Assembly: GCF_004803475.1 (NCBI RefSeq)
Contig: NZ_SRKY01000003.1
Coordinates: 310,001 to 374,000, forward strand
Direction: 5' to 3'
Origin: Aliishimia ponticola
Lineage (GTDB): Bacteria; Pseudomonadota; Alphaproteobacteria; Rhodobacterales; Rhodobacteraceae
DNA length: 64,000 nucleotides
Positions 34,260-43,631 of this stretch are shown here, one piece after another; the stretch's first letter is position 1; every line of letters begins with the position of its first letter. A program made the translations under genes and the position numbers. The notes beneath the pieces are model-generated. The model was not told the origin of the DNA. It ran no database searches and saw nothing but the letters and a program-made list of their open reading frames with translations.

Positions 34260-36151
34260 TGCCCAGTATCGGCGTTTGTTATTACCCGGAACACTGGGCC
34301 GAAGAGACGTGGCCGCGTGATGCCAGGCGGATGGTCGATACGGGCATTACCCATGTGCGCATCGGGGAATTTGCGTGGTCGCGGATCGAGCCCCGCCCCG
34401 GCGTATTCGACTGGGACTGGCTGGACCGGGCGATTGATGTGCTGGCCTCTGCCGGACTGAAGATCGTTCTGGGCACGCCGTCAGCCACGCCGCCGCGCTG
34501 GATGCTGGACCGCTTTCCCGACATGCTGGCCGTCGATGCGGCTGGAGCGCCGCGCAAATTCGGATCGCGCCGGCACTATTGTCACGCGCATGATGGCTAT
34601 CGTGACGCCGCTGCCGATATGTGCCGTGTGCTGGGCGAACGCTATGGCCGCGATGCGCGGATCGCCGCGTGGCAGATCGACAACGAGTATGGCTGCCACG
34701 ATACCGTGCTCAGCTATTCGGACGCCGCAAGGCACGCGTTTCGGGACTGGCTCGCCCGCAAGTACCAATCGCCCGAGGCGTTGAACCGCGCGTGGGGCAA
34801 TGTGTTCTGGTCGATGGAATATGCCGATTGGACCGATGTCGATTTGCCCAACCTGACGGTGACGCAGCCGAACCCCGCGCATGAGCTGGATTACCGCCGC
34901 TTTGTGTCGGACATGGTGGCGCAGTGGAATGCGCGGCAGGTCGCGGCGCTGCGTCCGCTGACCGACGCGCCGCTTTTGCACAATTACATGGGCCGGGTGC
35001 TGGAGTTCGATCACTTCGATGTGGGCGCTGATCTGGATATCGCCAGTTGGGACAGCTATCCGATTGGCTTTCTATCCGACCGACTGGAGGCGGCGCCCGC
35101 CCACAAGGCGCGCTTCATGCGGCAGGGAGACCCGGATTTCCAGGCCTTTCACCACGATCTTTACCGCGCGGTCGGCAAGGGGCGCTGGTGGGTGATGGAA
35201 CAACAGCCCGGCCCGGTGAACTGGGCCCCGTCGAACCCGGCCCCGGCCCCCGGAATGGTGCGTCTGTGGGCGATTGAGGCCGTTGCGCACGGGGCCGAGG
35301 TCGTCAGTTACTTCCGCTGGCGGCAGGCCCCTTTCGCGCAGGAACAGCTACATGCGGGGCTGATGTATCCCGATGACACCCCCGCCCCCGGCCTGACCGA
35401 GGCCAAGCGTGCCGCCGATGACCTTGCCGCCTTGCCCGCGCAGTTGACTCCCAGTGCGCGGGTGGCGCTGATCTTCGATTACCAATCGGATTGGGCATGG
35501 AAAACGCTGCCTCAGGGCGCGGGGTTCGACTATTTCGATCTGGCGTTCTCGGCGTATCGGGCGCTGCGGCGGGCGGGTATGTCCATCGACATTCTGCCGC
35601 TGGAGACCGCGCGCGATTACGGCGGCTATGACCTGATCGTGGCACCGGGGTTGATGACGCTAAATGCGGCAGAGATGCAGGCGCTCACGGCGTCCGGCGC
35701 GACACTGCTGATGGGCCCGCGTAGCAATTTGCAGACGCCTGATTTCCAGATTCCCAATCCGCCCGGACCCGCGATTCCCGGTCTGGACCTTCAGATCATG
35801 CAGGTCGAAAGCTATCCGCAGGGTTACGCGCCGCACGTCAGGGATGACCGGCATATCGGTATCTGGCAGGAACATGGGCGTGGCACGGCCGAGGTGGCGC
35901 TGCGCCGCCGCGACGGCATTCCGATCCTCTACCGGGCGGGCAAGATCCACTATCTTGCCGCATGGCCGGACGACGCGCTTTGGGGGGATATCGTGCAGGA
36001 CTTGACGGGGGCCCCGTCACTTCTGCCGCCGGGTCTGCGCATCCGCGACACCGAAAGCCACCGCTTCGTGATCAACTACGATCTGGACCCGGTGGACTGG
36101 GACGGCCACACCGTCCCCGGCTGCGACGCGCTCATCCTGCCGCGCAGTTGA
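34259..36151 (+). CDS. Beta-galactosidase, glycoside hydrolase family 42
   Basis: A 630-residue GH42 enzyme. The acid/base Glu143 is in WQIDNEYGCHDT and the nucleophile Glu314 in WWVMEQQPGPVNW. The N-terminal TIM barrel starts IGVCYYPEHW, and the trimerisation (about 380-560) and C-terminal beta domains follow. Residues Cys108 (HYCHA) may be part of a metal site, but the full Cys set of zinc-containing GH42 enzymes is not evident. No signal peptide is present, so it acts on imported beta-galactosides. It is the last gene of the operon; the following gene is convergent. Confidence 0.92.
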   Translation: MPSIGVCYYPEHWAEETWPRDARRMVDTGITHVRIGEFAWSRIEPRPGVFDWDWLDRAIDVLASAGLKIVLGTPSATPPRWMLDRFPDMLAVDAAGAPRKFGSRRHYCHAHDGYRDAAADMCRVLGERYGRDARIAAWQIDNEYGCHDTVLSYSDAARHAFRDWLARKYQSPEALNRAWGNVFWSMEYADWTDVDLPNLTVTQPNPAHELDYRRFVSDMVAQWNARQVAALRPLTDAPLLHNYMGRVLEFDHFDVGADLDIASWDSYPIGFLSDRLEAAPAHKARFMRQGDPDFQAFHHDLYRAVGKGRWWVMEQQPGPVNWAPSNPAPAPGMVRLWAIEAVAHGAEVVSYFRWRQAPFAQEQLHAGLMYPDDTPAPGLTEAKRAADDLAALPAQLTPSARVALIFDYQSDWAWKTLPQGAGFDYFDLAFSAYRALRRAGMSIDILPLETARDYGGYDLIVAPGLMTLNAAEMQALTASGATLLMGPRSNLQTPDFQIPNPPGPAIPGLDLQIMQVESYPQGYAPHVRDDRHIGIWQEHGRGTAEVALRRRDGIPILYRAGKIHYLAAWPDDALWGDIVQDLTGAPSLLPPGLRIRDTESHRFVINYDLDPVDWDGHTVPGCDALILPRS

Positions 36152-36229
36152 CGCGATTGCGAGAACGCCCGCCACGCGCCCCCTAAAGGGCGTGCGGCCC
36201 GCAAGGGACGCTCCGCTATGTCAGAGGCG

Positions 36230-36475
36230 TTACTTCGAGGCGGCTTCCAGCGCGTCGAGCCGCGCCTTCAGCGCTTCGTTCTCTTCGCGCGCCTTTTGCG
36301 CCATCGCCCGCACCGCGTCGAATTCTTCGCGCGTTACGAAATCGCGATCGGCCAGCCAGCGATCCACGATGGACTTCATCGCGGTTTCGGCTTCGTCCTT
36401 CGCGCCTTGCGCGACGCCCATCGCGTTGGTCATCAATTGCGACATATCGTCGAAAAACTTGGAACGGGTCTGCAT
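36230..36475 (-). CDS. ubiK: Ubiquinone biosynthesis accessory factor UbiK (BMFP family)
   Basis: An 81-residue small helical protein of the BMFP/YqiC family. It has an amphipathic N-terminal helix ([19 protein letters not shown]), then a coiled coil rich in Glu/Lys/Ala (about 45-79) that trimerises. UbiK supports aerobic ubiquinone synthesis by interacting with UbiJ and membrane lipids. I use the ATG at 36475, preceded by GGAGGG, and reject the longer frame to 36559. The gene is divergent from lgt; the gap is 93 bases. Confidence 0.85.
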   Translation of the reverse strand: MQTRSKFFDDMSQLMTNAMGVAQGAKDEAETAMKSIVDRWLADRDFVTREEFDAVRAMAQKAREENEALKARLDALEAASK

Positions 36476-36568
36476 TCTGCCCTCCATCATGCGTTCGTGT
36501 TCCATATGGTTCGTGATGGGCGCATGCGCAAGGTTGACTTCGCCCCGCGCCGTCGCCATTCGATCCCC

Positions 36569-37465
36569 ATGACCGGAGCGATCCCCTTTCCCGACATCTC
36601 ACCCGAGATCTTTTCGATCTCGTTTTTCGGCATGGATTTTGCCCTGCGTTGGTACGCGCTGGCCTATATCGTGGGCATCGTGATCGGCTGGCGGCTTGTG
36701 GTCATGGCCGCGCGCCGCCCGCATCTTTGGCCCGCCGGCACGCCCGCGATGACCCCCAAACAGATCGAAGACCTGCTGACATGGATCATCCTTGGCGTGA
36801 TCCTTGGGGGGCGGCTGGGCTATGTGCTGTTCTACCAGCCGGAATTCTACCTCGCCAATCCGGGGCAAATCCTGATGGTCTGGCAAGGCGGCATGGCCTT
36901 TCATGGTGGATTGATCGGCGTGATCCTCGCCAGTTGGGTATATACCCGCAATCAGGGCATTCCGCGTCTGTCGGCGGCCGATGCGATTGCGATCGGTGTG
37001 CCGCCGGGGCTTTTGCTGGGCCGGATCGCGAATTTCATCAATGCCGAGCTTTGGGGCCGCGCGACCGATATGCCTTGGGGCGTGGCCTTTCCGGGTGACG
37101 CGGCGCAAGCCTGCGGGCAGCTTTCGGGGCTGTGTACGCGCCACCCATCGCAGCTTTACGAGGCGGCTTTGGAAGGTCTGCTTCTGGGCGCTGTATTGCT
37201 GTGGCTGGTCTGGCGGCGCGGCGCGCTCAAGACCCCCGGCCTTGTCTGCGGCACCTTCTTTGCGGGCTATGGCATCGCGCGCTTTGCGGTGGAATTCGTG
37301 CGCCAGCCCGATGCGCAGTTCATCGCGCCGGGCAATCCGCTTGGTCTGGCGTGGCATGTCGGGGGCTATGGCCTGACGATGGGGCAAATCCTGTCGCTGC
37401 CGATGATCCTGCTGGGCGTCGTCCTGATCCTGCGTGCCCGCCGCCGCGCGCCGCAAACCGCATGA
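36569..37465 (+). CDS. lgt: Prolipoprotein diacylglyceryl transferase
   Basis: A 298-residue polytopic membrane enzyme that attaches diacylglycerol to the lipobox cysteine of prolipoproteins. The Lgt signature [14 protein letters not shown] lies near residue 154. [12 protein letters not shown] holds the catalytic His, and the C-terminal [13 protein letters not shown] helix is also typical. Seven membrane segments are expected. ATG 36569 places the first helix normally; the upstream in-frame extension overlaps ubiK. The stop overlaps the next start (ATGA). Confidence 0.95.
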   Translation: MTGAIPFPDISPEIFSISFFGMDFALRWYALAYIVGIVIGWRLVVMAARRPHLWPAGTPAMTPKQIEDLLTWIILGVILGGRLGYVLFYQPEFYLANPGQILMVWQGGMAFHGGLIGVILASWVYTRNQGIPRLSAADAIAIGVPPGLLLGRIANFINAELWGRATDMPWGVAFPGDAAQACGQLSGLCTRHPSQLYEAALEGLLLGAVLLWLVWRRGALKTPGLVCGTFFAGYGIARFAVEFVRQPDAQFIAPGNPLGLAWHVGGYGLTMGQILSLPMILLGVVLILRARRRAPQTA

Positions 37466-38517
37466 CCCTCAAGCGAGAACTGTTGCACCGCATCGCATCA
37501 GACGGGCCGCTGAGCCTTGCCGAGTATATGCGCGAGGCGCTGCTGCATCCGCAGTTCGGTTATTACAGCACGCGCGATCCGTTCGGCGTGGCGGGGGATT
37601 TCACCACTGCGCCGGAAATCTCGCAGATGTTCGGCGAATTGCTCGGGCTCAGCCTCGCGCAGGCATGGATGGATCAGGGTGCCCCGCCGCAGATCACGCT
37701 GGCGGAACTGGGACCGGGTCGCGGCACCTGCATGCGCGATGTGTTGCGCGCGGTCCGGGGCGTGCCAGGGTTCCAGCCGGACGTGGTGTTGATCGACGCC
37801 TCGGAAAAGATGCGGGACGTACAGCGCGGCACCCTAGCGGGCCACGATGTCCGCTGGGCCGACCGAGTGGAGGATCTGCCCGATCAGCCGCTCTTCCTGA
37901 TAGCCAACGAATTCTTCGACGCCCTGCCGATCCGACAGTTTCGCCGCGATGCCACCGGCTGGCGTGAAATCCGGGTCGGGGCCGATGGCGACGATCTGGT
38001 CTTTGGCGCGGGGCCGGATCAGGCGGAGCCCATGCTGGCGCACCGGCTGGAGGACACCGCGCCAGGCGATATCGTGGAAACCTGCCCGGAGGCGGCACGA
38101 ATCGCGGGGCAGATCGGCGCAAAGATTGCCCAGTTTGGCGGCGCTGCACTTTTGATCGATTACGGCGACTGGCGATCCCTGGGCGATACGCTGCAAGCGC
38201 TGCACCAACATCAACCGGTCCATCCGCTGGCCGATCCGGGCCATGCGGACCTGACGGCGCATGTGGATTTCGAAGCGATTGCAAATGCCTGCGCCCCGGC
38301 GCGGTATTCGCGCGTGACACCGCAGGGGATCTTTCTGGAGCGGCTGGGCATCACCGCACGGGCGCAAGCGCTGGCGCGCAACCTGACGGGCGCTGCGCTG
38401 GATGCGCATATTGCCGCGCATCGGCGGTTGACCCACCCCGATGAAATGGGAAACCTGTTCAAGGTGATCGGGCTTTATCCCGACACTGCGCATCCACCTC
38501 CCGGCCTGGACCCATGA
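37462..38517 (+). CDS. MidA/NDUFAF7-type SAM-dependent protein methyltransferase
   Basis: A 351-residue enzyme of the DUF185/MidA family. The N-terminal segment [19 protein letters not shown] is family specific. The SAM-binding motif I is [12 protein letters not shown] (about residue 80), and [14 protein letters not shown] is the post-motif region. Mitochondrial NDUFAF7 symmetrically dimethylates an arginine of a complex I subunit during assembly; a bacterial counterpart role in complex I is inferred, not shown. It is coupled to lgt and pgeF by overlapping ATGA junctions on both sides. Confidence 0.88.
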   Translation: MTLKRELLHRIASDGPLSLAEYMREALLHPQFGYYSTRDPFGVAGDFTTAPEISQMFGELLGLSLAQAWMDQGAPPQITLAELGPGRGTCMRDVLRAVRGVPGFQPDVVLIDASEKMRDVQRGTLAGHDVRWADRVEDLPDQPLFLIANEFFDALPIRQFRRDATGWREIRVGADGDDLVFGAGPDQAEPMLAHRLEDTAPGDIVETCPEAARIAGQIGAKIAQFGGAALLIDYGDWRSLGDTLQALHQHQPVHPLADPGHADLTAHVDFEAIANACAPARYSRVTPQGIFLERLGITARAQALARNLTGAALDAHIAAHRRLTHPDEMGNLFKVIGLYPDTAHPPPGLDP

Positions 38518-39269
38518 CACTCGAAGCACTGACCTCCGATCACCTTGCCCCGCTGCGCCACGGTTTCTTTACACGTCGCGGCGGTGCGTCTTCGGGCGTG
38601 TTCGAGGGGCTCAATTGCGGGGCGGGCAGTTCCGACCAGACAGAAGCGGTCAAGATCAACCGGGGCCGCGTGGCAGAGGCGATGGGCGTCGCGCCCGATC
38701 ACCTTGTGGGCGTGCATCAGGTGCATTCCGCCGATGTGGTGACCGTCCTGTCGCCCAGCGACGCGCGCCCGAAAGCGGATGCGCTGGTGACAAACGTGCC
38801 GGGCCTTGCACTGTCCATCCTGACCGCCGACTGCCAGCCGGTTCTGTTCGCCGACCATGAGGCCGGCGTTATCGGCGCGGCCCATGCGGGGTGGCGCGGC
38901 GCGCTTGACGGGGTGCTCGAAGCGACGGTGGACGCGATGGAGGCACTGGGCGCCGCCCGCGCCCGGACCGTCGCCATCATCGGCCCCTCGATCAGCCAGC
39001 GCGCCTATGAGGTCGGGCCGGAATTCGTCGAGCTGTTCGCCGACATGGATATGGACAACATGCGCTTCTTCGCCTCCGGCAATGGAGACCGCGCGCATTT
39101 CGACCTGCCCGCCTTCGGTCTGTCCCGGCTGCGCGAGGCCGGGCTGGGCCATTGCGAATGGATTCGGCACTGCACCTATTCCGATCCGAAGCTGTTCTAC
39201 AGCTACCGGCGGTCCGTACATGCGCAAGAAGCAGACTATGGCCGACTGATTTCGACCATCGTTTTGTAA
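38514..39269 (+). CDS. pgeF: Peptidoglycan editing factor PgeF (YfiH/laccase-domain)
   Basis: A 251-residue copper/zinc-binding YfiH-family protein. The metal and catalytic residues are in GVHQVHSADV (His), LTADCQPVLF (Cys) and AAHAGWRG (His). PgeF removes misincorporated L-serine-containing cell-wall precursors in E. coli; related proteins show purine nucleoside phosphorylase-like activity. It starts at an ATG overlapping the methyltransferase stop and ends the lgt operon. After it a 266-base gap leads to the small ORF at 39536. Confidence 0.9.
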   Translation: MTLEALTSDHLAPLRHGFFTRRGGASSGVFEGLNCGAGSSDQTEAVKINRGRVAEAMGVAPDHLVGVHQVHSADVVTVLSPSDARPKADALVTNVPGLALSILTADCQPVLFADHEAGVIGAAHAGWRGALDGVLEATVDAMEALGAARARTVAIIGPSISQRAYEVGPEFVELFADMDMDNMRFFASGNGDRAHFDLPAFGLSRLREAGLGHCEWIRHCTYSDPKLFYSYRRSVHAQEADYGRLISTIVL

Positions 39270-39535
39270 AATTGGCCTCATTTGGGCATGTTTGGCCACT
39301 GCGGCGCCACGATCTGACGTGAACAATCCCGACAAACTTCACAGCATTGTTGCGCTTCCTCCCGTAAGCCAATGAATTTACACAGTTTCAGAAAGCGGCG
39401 CATTCGCGACAAACTTGCCCTGCCAGAAACACAGATGTCGTTTCATTTTTCTGAACAATTGCCAAAATCTGGTCAGATTGACCCGGCATCTTGTGGTTAA
39501 TCAAAACGACGCGCCACAGGCAGGAGCATACAGAC

Positions 39536-39679
39536 ATGAAATCTAACGAGCGGCACATCAAGTCTGTCATCAAGGCAGCCAAGGAATGCGACACAGTTCT
39601 CCCCTGGAGCCGGGGCGCGCGACGTGACGCGTTCATCGCGAAAAGAAATTCGAAGGCGCTGCTCAAGAAAAGCGCCTGA
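39536..39679 (+). CDS. Conserved-looking 47-residue basic protein of unknown function
   Basis: A 47-residue ORF, rich in Lys/Arg, starting at ATG 39536 with CAGGAG nine bases upstream and ending 27 bases before a strong intrinsic terminator. The sequence has a helical first half (SNERHIKSVIKAAKECD), a central LPWSRGARRDAFIAKR segment and a basic tail. Small proteins of this type with an LPW-x-R-G motif occur in Rhodobacteraceae as I remember them, but no role is known. The own RBS, own terminator and AT-rich upstream region indicate an independent, probably well-expressed unit. Confidence 0.7.
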   Translation: MKSNERHIKSVIKAAKECDTVLPWSRGARRDAFIAKRNSKALLKKSA

Positions 39680-39706
39680 CCTCCAAAGCAGTATTCCCCC
39701 CACTGG

Positions 39707-39736
39707 TCCCCGCTCCCTCAGGCGGGGATTTTTTTT
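39707..39736 (+). terminator. Intrinsic terminator of the 47-residue ORF
   Basis: TCCCCGC (39707-39713) pairs with GCGGGGA (39722-39728) across an 8-base loop, followed by eight T (39729-39736). It is the most canonical rho-independent terminator in the window. Confidence 0.9.
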
Positions 39737-39927
39737 GCCGCAAAGAATCAAAATGTGGCAAGACTGTCTTGCGCAGCGGAAACATTTTTCGCCCTGTGAG
39801 CCGCTTTGTTCCGGCGCGCGGATACAATCATCCCTGAAATTTGACGAAAGCCGTGCGGCTGATCACATTAATCCTCGTTAAAGAACAAACGTCCGTCTGA
39901 CGTTGCTGGTGGGGGCCAGCTTCGGAT

Positions 39928-40743
39928 GTGACCAACCAGTTAATGGGTGATCACATGGTTATGCCCCCGTCTTTCCCAGGCGCGTCCCCTCTTGCGGGCC
40001 GTGCGCCAACCGAACCGCGGCTCCCCTCCTCGACCGACCTCTCTCGGTCGCCGCAGCCCGGCTTTCGTGTTTTGGAAACAGCGGTCGCCCGCGCGGACGG
40101 CACAACCCATGTTTCGCAGATGAAAGTGCCCGCGCTGCCCCTGTTCGAGGCGGCGTTCTCAGCCTTTGCGCGTGGCACGGTTCTGCAATCGGACTTCGGC
40201 GACATTGCGATCGAAGACCTGCAACCGGGGGACAAGCTGGCCACGACCTCTGGCAAAAGTGCGCGCGTGCTGTGGATCGGGTCGGCCAGTTTTGCCCCGA
40301 TCGACGCCAATGGGCGGCGCACGCCGCTGACGCGCGTCATGGCGGACAGTTTCGGGCAAGGCCGCCCGGACAGCTTCCTGACACTTGGCCCCAGCGCCCG
40401 CATCCTGCAAACGCCGCCGCATCTGCGCGGACAGGTCGGAGCCGGAACGGTGCTGAGCCCGGTGCATCATTTCGTCGACAGTGTGAACGTGATCGAAGTG
40501 ACACCGCCGACTCCGGTGACGCTGTTCCATATCGTTTTGGAACGTCACGCGGCGGTCTATGCCGGCGGTCTGGAATGTGAAACCTATCACCCCGGCGCGA
40601 ATGCAACGCGGACCGTGTCGCACACATTGCGCGACCTGTACCTGTCCATGTTCCCGCATATCCACCACGTCAGCGATTTCGGCCCGTTGGCGCATCCGCG
40701 CGCCCCGGAGATCGACCAGATGCTCGCGACGGCGGCCTACTGA
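39928..40743 (+). CDS. Hint-domain protein lacking the nucleophilic cysteine
   Basis: A 271-residue protein. Residues about 75-215 form a Hint (hedgehog/intein) module of the bacterial Hint_2 type: FARGTVLQSDFGDIAIEDLQPGDKLATT, VLWIG, and later LECETYHPG. The position that normally holds the splicing/cleaving Cys or Ser (C-F-x-x-G-T) reads SAFARGT, so classical N-to-S acyl shift should not occur. Start is GTG 39928; ATG 39943 and 39955 are possible alternatives, with no decisive RBS. Paralogue of the gene at 48723, which keeps the Cys. No toxin or secreted partner domain is fused. Confidence 0.8.
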   Translation: MTNQLMGDHMVMPPSFPGASPLAGRAPTEPRLPSSTDLSRSPQPGFRVLETAVARADGTTHVSQMKVPALPLFEAAFSAFARGTVLQSDFGDIAIEDLQPGDKLATTSGKSARVLWIGSASFAPIDANGRRTPLTRVMADSFGQGRPDSFLTLGPSARILQTPPHLRGQVGAGTVLSPVHHFVDSVNVIEVTPPTPVTLFHIVLERHAAVYAGGLECETYHPGANATRTVSHTLRDLYLSMFPHIHHVSDFGPLAHPRAPEIDQMLATAAY

Positions 40744-40798
40744 TGGGTGCGCCGGAATGGGTCGCTATGCTGTTGGCGATGTGGGCTTTTCTGCCGGG

Positions 40799-41299
40799 TC
40801 ACGCGGTTTTCTGCAGCCGCGCTTCGAGAACGTCGAACGGCACGCCGGGCACGTCTTTCGCCTCTTGGATGACCAGTGACGTCTTGACGCTTTCCACATT
40901 GGCGGTGGTCAGCAATTCGTCCGTCAAGAAGGTCTGAAAGCTGGACAGGTCCGGCGCGGTGCATTTCAGCAGGAAGTCCACTTCGCCGTTCAGCATGTGA
41001 CATTCGCGGACCAGCGGCCAGGACCGGCACTGATCTTCGAATGCGGTCAGGTCGTCCTTGGCCTGGCTGTGCAGCCCGACCATTACAAAGACCTGGACCT
41101 CGAACCCAAGAGAGCGGGCATCGACATCGGCATGGTAGCCTTTGATGAACCCCTGCTCTTCCAGTGTGCGCACCCGGCGCAGGCAGGGCGGAGCGGATAT
41201 TCCGACGCGCTTGGCCAGTTCCACATTCGTCATTCGACCATCTGCCTGCAATTCGGCGAGAATCTTGCGGTCAATCGGGTCGAGACCATTGCTCGGCAT
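40799..41299 (-). CDS. Lrp/AsnC family transcriptional regulator
   Basis: A 166-residue feast/famine regulator. The N-terminal HTH (about 6-60) has DPIDRKILAELQADGRMTNVELAKRVG (split) with recognition helix SAPPCLRRVRTLEEQG. The C-terminal RAM ligand-binding domain follows (about 70-150). I choose ATG 41299, six bases after AGGAGG, and reject ATG 41305, which abuts the RBS. It is divergent from trxB, a common arrangement in Rhodobacteraceae, and may regulate it in response to an amino acid. The 185-base gap holds the likely operators, which I could not define. Confidence 0.9.
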   Translation of the reverse strand: MPSNGLDPIDRKILAELQADGRMTNVELAKRVGISAPPCLRRVRTLEEQGFIKGYHADVDARSLGFEVQVFVMVGLHSQAKDDLTAFEDQCRSWPLVRECHMLNGEVDFLLKCTAPDLSSFQTFLTDELLTTANVESVKTSLVIQEAKDVPGVPFDVLEARLQKTA

Positions 41300-41484
41300 A
41301 CGCATCCTCCTGATTTGCGATTGTTATAGCAGCGCGGATTGCACACGCAATATTGTTTCACTGAACGGTAATAAAATGGCACGGCACCTACCGCATTTGT
41401 GAGAGTCGCCGCGCAAACTGGGGGCTTTAAGCCGCTGCGGCGCGGGTCTATATCCATGCGGCAACATCTGAGGGGAAGTTCGAC

Positions 41485-42450
41485 ATGGCCGAGACACGCC
41501 GCACCAAGGTTCTTATCATCGGCTCCGGCCCGGCGGGTTACACGGCTGGCGTGTATGCGTCGCGCGCGATGCTGGAGCCGATTCTGGTTCAAGGGATCGA
41601 GCCCGGCGGGCAGTTGACCACGACCACAGAGGTCGAGAACTGGCCCGGCGATACCGAAGTGCAAGGCCCCGACCTGATGGTTCGGATGGAGGCGCATGCC
41701 AAGGCGATGGGCTGCGAGATCATCGGCGACATCATTTCGTCCATCGATTTCGACAAGCGCCCCTTCGTGTGCCAGTCCGACAGTGGCACCGAATATGTGG
41801 CGGACGCGATCATTCTGGCCACCGGCGCGCGCGCCAAATGGCTGGGCCTGCCGTCGGAAGAGAAATTCAAGGGCTTTGGCGTGTCGGCCTGCGCCACCTG
41901 TGACGGGTTCTTCTATCGCGGCCAAGAGATCGTCGTGATCGGCGGCGGCAATACGGCCGTGGAAGAAGCGCTGTTCCTGACGAATTTTGCCTCCAAGGTC
42001 ACATTGATCCACCGTCGGGACGAATTGCGTGCCGAACGCATCCTGCAAGACCGCCTGATGAAAAACCCCAAGATCGAACCGCTTTGGTTCCACGAGCTGG
42101 ACGAAGTCATCGGCACCGAAGATCCGCTTGGCGTGGAAGCCGTGCGGGTCAAGAACGTCAAGACCGGCGAGATGACCGAGATCGCGTGCAAGGGCGTCTT
42201 CGTCGCCATCGGCCACGCCCCGGCCAATGAACTGGTGAAGGACGTGCTTGAGACTCATATGGGCGGTTATGTCCTGACCAAGCCGGACAGCACCGAAACC
42301 TCCATCCCCGGTATCTTCGCGGCGGGCGATCTGACCGATCACAAATACCGACAGGCGGTGACGAGCGCGGGAATGGGCTGCATGGCCGCGCTGGAAGCCG
42401 AACGCTGGCTGGCCGAACATGGCATGGAAGCCCCGATCGCAGCGCAGTAA
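41485..42450 (+). CDS. trxB: Thioredoxin-disulfide reductase
   Basis: A 321-residue FAD/NADPH enzyme that reduces thioredoxin. FAD-binding GSGPAGYTAGVYA is at about 13-25. The redox CATC is at residues 136-139 (GVSACATCDGFFY). NADPH-binding GGGNTAVEEALFL and the FAD-closing GIFAAGDLTD complete the pattern. GAGGGGA precedes the ATG. It is monocistronic, ended by a strong hairpin terminator at 42510, and divergent from the Lrp gene. Confidence 0.95.
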   Translation: MAETRRTKVLIIGSGPAGYTAGVYASRAMLEPILVQGIEPGGQLTTTTEVENWPGDTEVQGPDLMVRMEAHAKAMGCEIIGDIISSIDFDKRPFVCQSDSGTEYVADAIILATGARAKWLGLPSEEKFKGFGVSACATCDGFFYRGQEIVVIGGGNTAVEEALFLTNFASKVTLIHRRDELRAERILQDRLMKNPKIEPLWFHELDEVIGTEDPLGVEAVRVKNVKTGEMTEIACKGVFVAIGHAPANELVKDVLETHMGGYVLTKPDSTETSIPGIFAAGDLTDHKYRQAVTSAGMGCMAALEAERWLAEHGMEAPIAAQ

Positions 42451-42509
42451 CACCGCCTGTGCCGGAAAATCCCGGCAGCGTTAATGTTTCGCTTAGACGG
42501 CCCCGATAT

Positions 42510-42544
42510 ACCTACGGCGTACCCACGTCGTAGGTTTTTTATTT
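42510..42544 (+). terminator. Intrinsic terminator after trxB, abutting the next start codon
   Basis: ACCTACGGCGT (42510-42520) pairs with ACGTCGTAGGT (42525-42535), giving 11 base pairs with one G-U and a 4-base loop, then TTTTTATTT. The GTG of the GGDEF gene lies only ten bases after the hairpin, so the element may also control that gene. Confidence 0.88.
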
Positions 42545-43582
42545 GTGCCGTCCCATCAGATGCAGCCCGAAAACGAACTGACGCTGCCGCTTGGCTTCGT
42601 CATCGAGTTGACGGAATCCCACGACAAAGAGGACGTGATCCAAGCCTATGCCCGCTGGGTCAGCGTGATCTTTTCCTGTAGCCGGACCGATGTGGCGCTG
42701 CTGGACCCGCAAGAGGAGTTGATCGTTTACGCAATCGAGGACGGCGACATCAAAGTCGATGGGGAGCCGCATCGCATCCGCGACACGATACTCGGCCATG
42801 TCAGCCAGACCCAAATGGCTTTGGTGCAACGGGATGTAACCCGGACTTCGGAATTTCCAGATGTGGCGCGCCTTGCATCGCGGGGTATCACCAGCGTGGC
42901 GGTGGTGCCGCTGATTTTCGCGGGGAAAGCCCTTGGCGCCTTGGGTCTTGCCTTCAGGGCGACGGAAACCTTTGACGACGGCAAGATGATCCTGCTTGAG
43001 ACGGTGGCGCGCTGCCTTGCCTCTTACCTGCTGCTGCATGACCAGCTTCGGCAGTTGAACGATCTTTCGATCACCGACCCGTTGACGGGCAGTTTCAATC
43101 GCCGCCACTTTCAGGACGTGACACGCGCCGCACAAGACGCCTGGGTGCAGGCCGGAACGCCGTTGTCCATCGCGATCCTCGATCTGGATCACTTCAAGGC
43201 GATCAACGATACCCATGGGCATGATTTCGGCGATGACGTGCTGCGCGAGGTGGCTGCAGTGTCGCAAGACTTCGCCACCGGGCAGGAGACGTTTGTGCGA
43301 TTGGGCGGGGAAGAATTCTGCCTTGTGATGCAGGGCACGCCCTTGCCGTCCGCGCTTGCCCGGGCCGACGACCTGCGCCAGCGGATCGCGTCGATGCCGA
43401 TGGACTGCGCCGGGGTTCCGGTGCCCGTCACGGCCAGTTTCGGCGTCGCGGCCCTGGGCCCCGGCGTTCCGGATGTCGCGGCGATGATGCGCCGCGCGGA
43501 TGAGGCGCTCTATGCCGCGAAACATGCCGGGCGCAACCGCGTGATGCCCATGACCGCGCAGGTGCAGACCGCCTCCGCTTGA
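42545..43582 (+). CDS. GAF-GGDEF protein, probable diguanylate cyclase
   Basis: A 345-residue cytosolic protein. An N-terminal GAF-type sensor domain (about 15-165) precedes a GGDEF domain (about 170-340) with an intact active site, RLGGEEFCLV, and DPLTGSFNRRHF at its start, so it can make c-di-GMP from two GTP. The RxxD inhibitory site expected a few residues before GGEEF is absent (ATGQETFV), suggesting no product inhibition. Start is uncertain: GTG 42545 lies right behind the trxB terminator, while ATG 42560 (MQPENEL) is also possible; neither has a clear RBS. A cyclase gene follows after 49 bases. Confidence 0.85.
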   Translation: MPSHQMQPENELTLPLGFVIELTESHDKEDVIQAYARWVSVIFSCSRTDVALLDPQEELIVYAIEDGDIKVDGEPHRIRDTILGHVSQTQMALVQRDVTRTSEFPDVARLASRGITSVAVVPLIFAGKALGALGLAFRATETFDDGKMILLETVARCLASYLLLHDQLRQLNDLSITDPLTGSFNRRHFQDVTRAAQDAWVQAGTPLSIAILDLDHFKAINDTHGHDFGDDVLREVAAVSQDFATGQETFVRLGGEEFCLVMQGTPLPSALARADDLRQRIASMPMDCAGVPVPVTASFGVAALGPGVPDVAAMMRRADEALYAAKHAGRNRVMPMTAQVQTASA

Positions 43583-43631
43583 CCGCTGGGTGATCGGGCC
43601 GCAGGATCACAGCATTGGCGGCGGGGACAAG

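Noticed and set aside
36152-36229. Terminator between beta-galactosidase and ubiK
   Set aside because: A short hairpin CGCCC/GGGCG is possible, but the stem is only five pairs and there is no T-run.
41300-41484. Promoter and Lrp boxes between the Lrp gene and trxB
   Set aside because: Several AT-rich stretches exist, but no -35/-10 pair with normal spacing or convincing palindrome could be fixed by eye.
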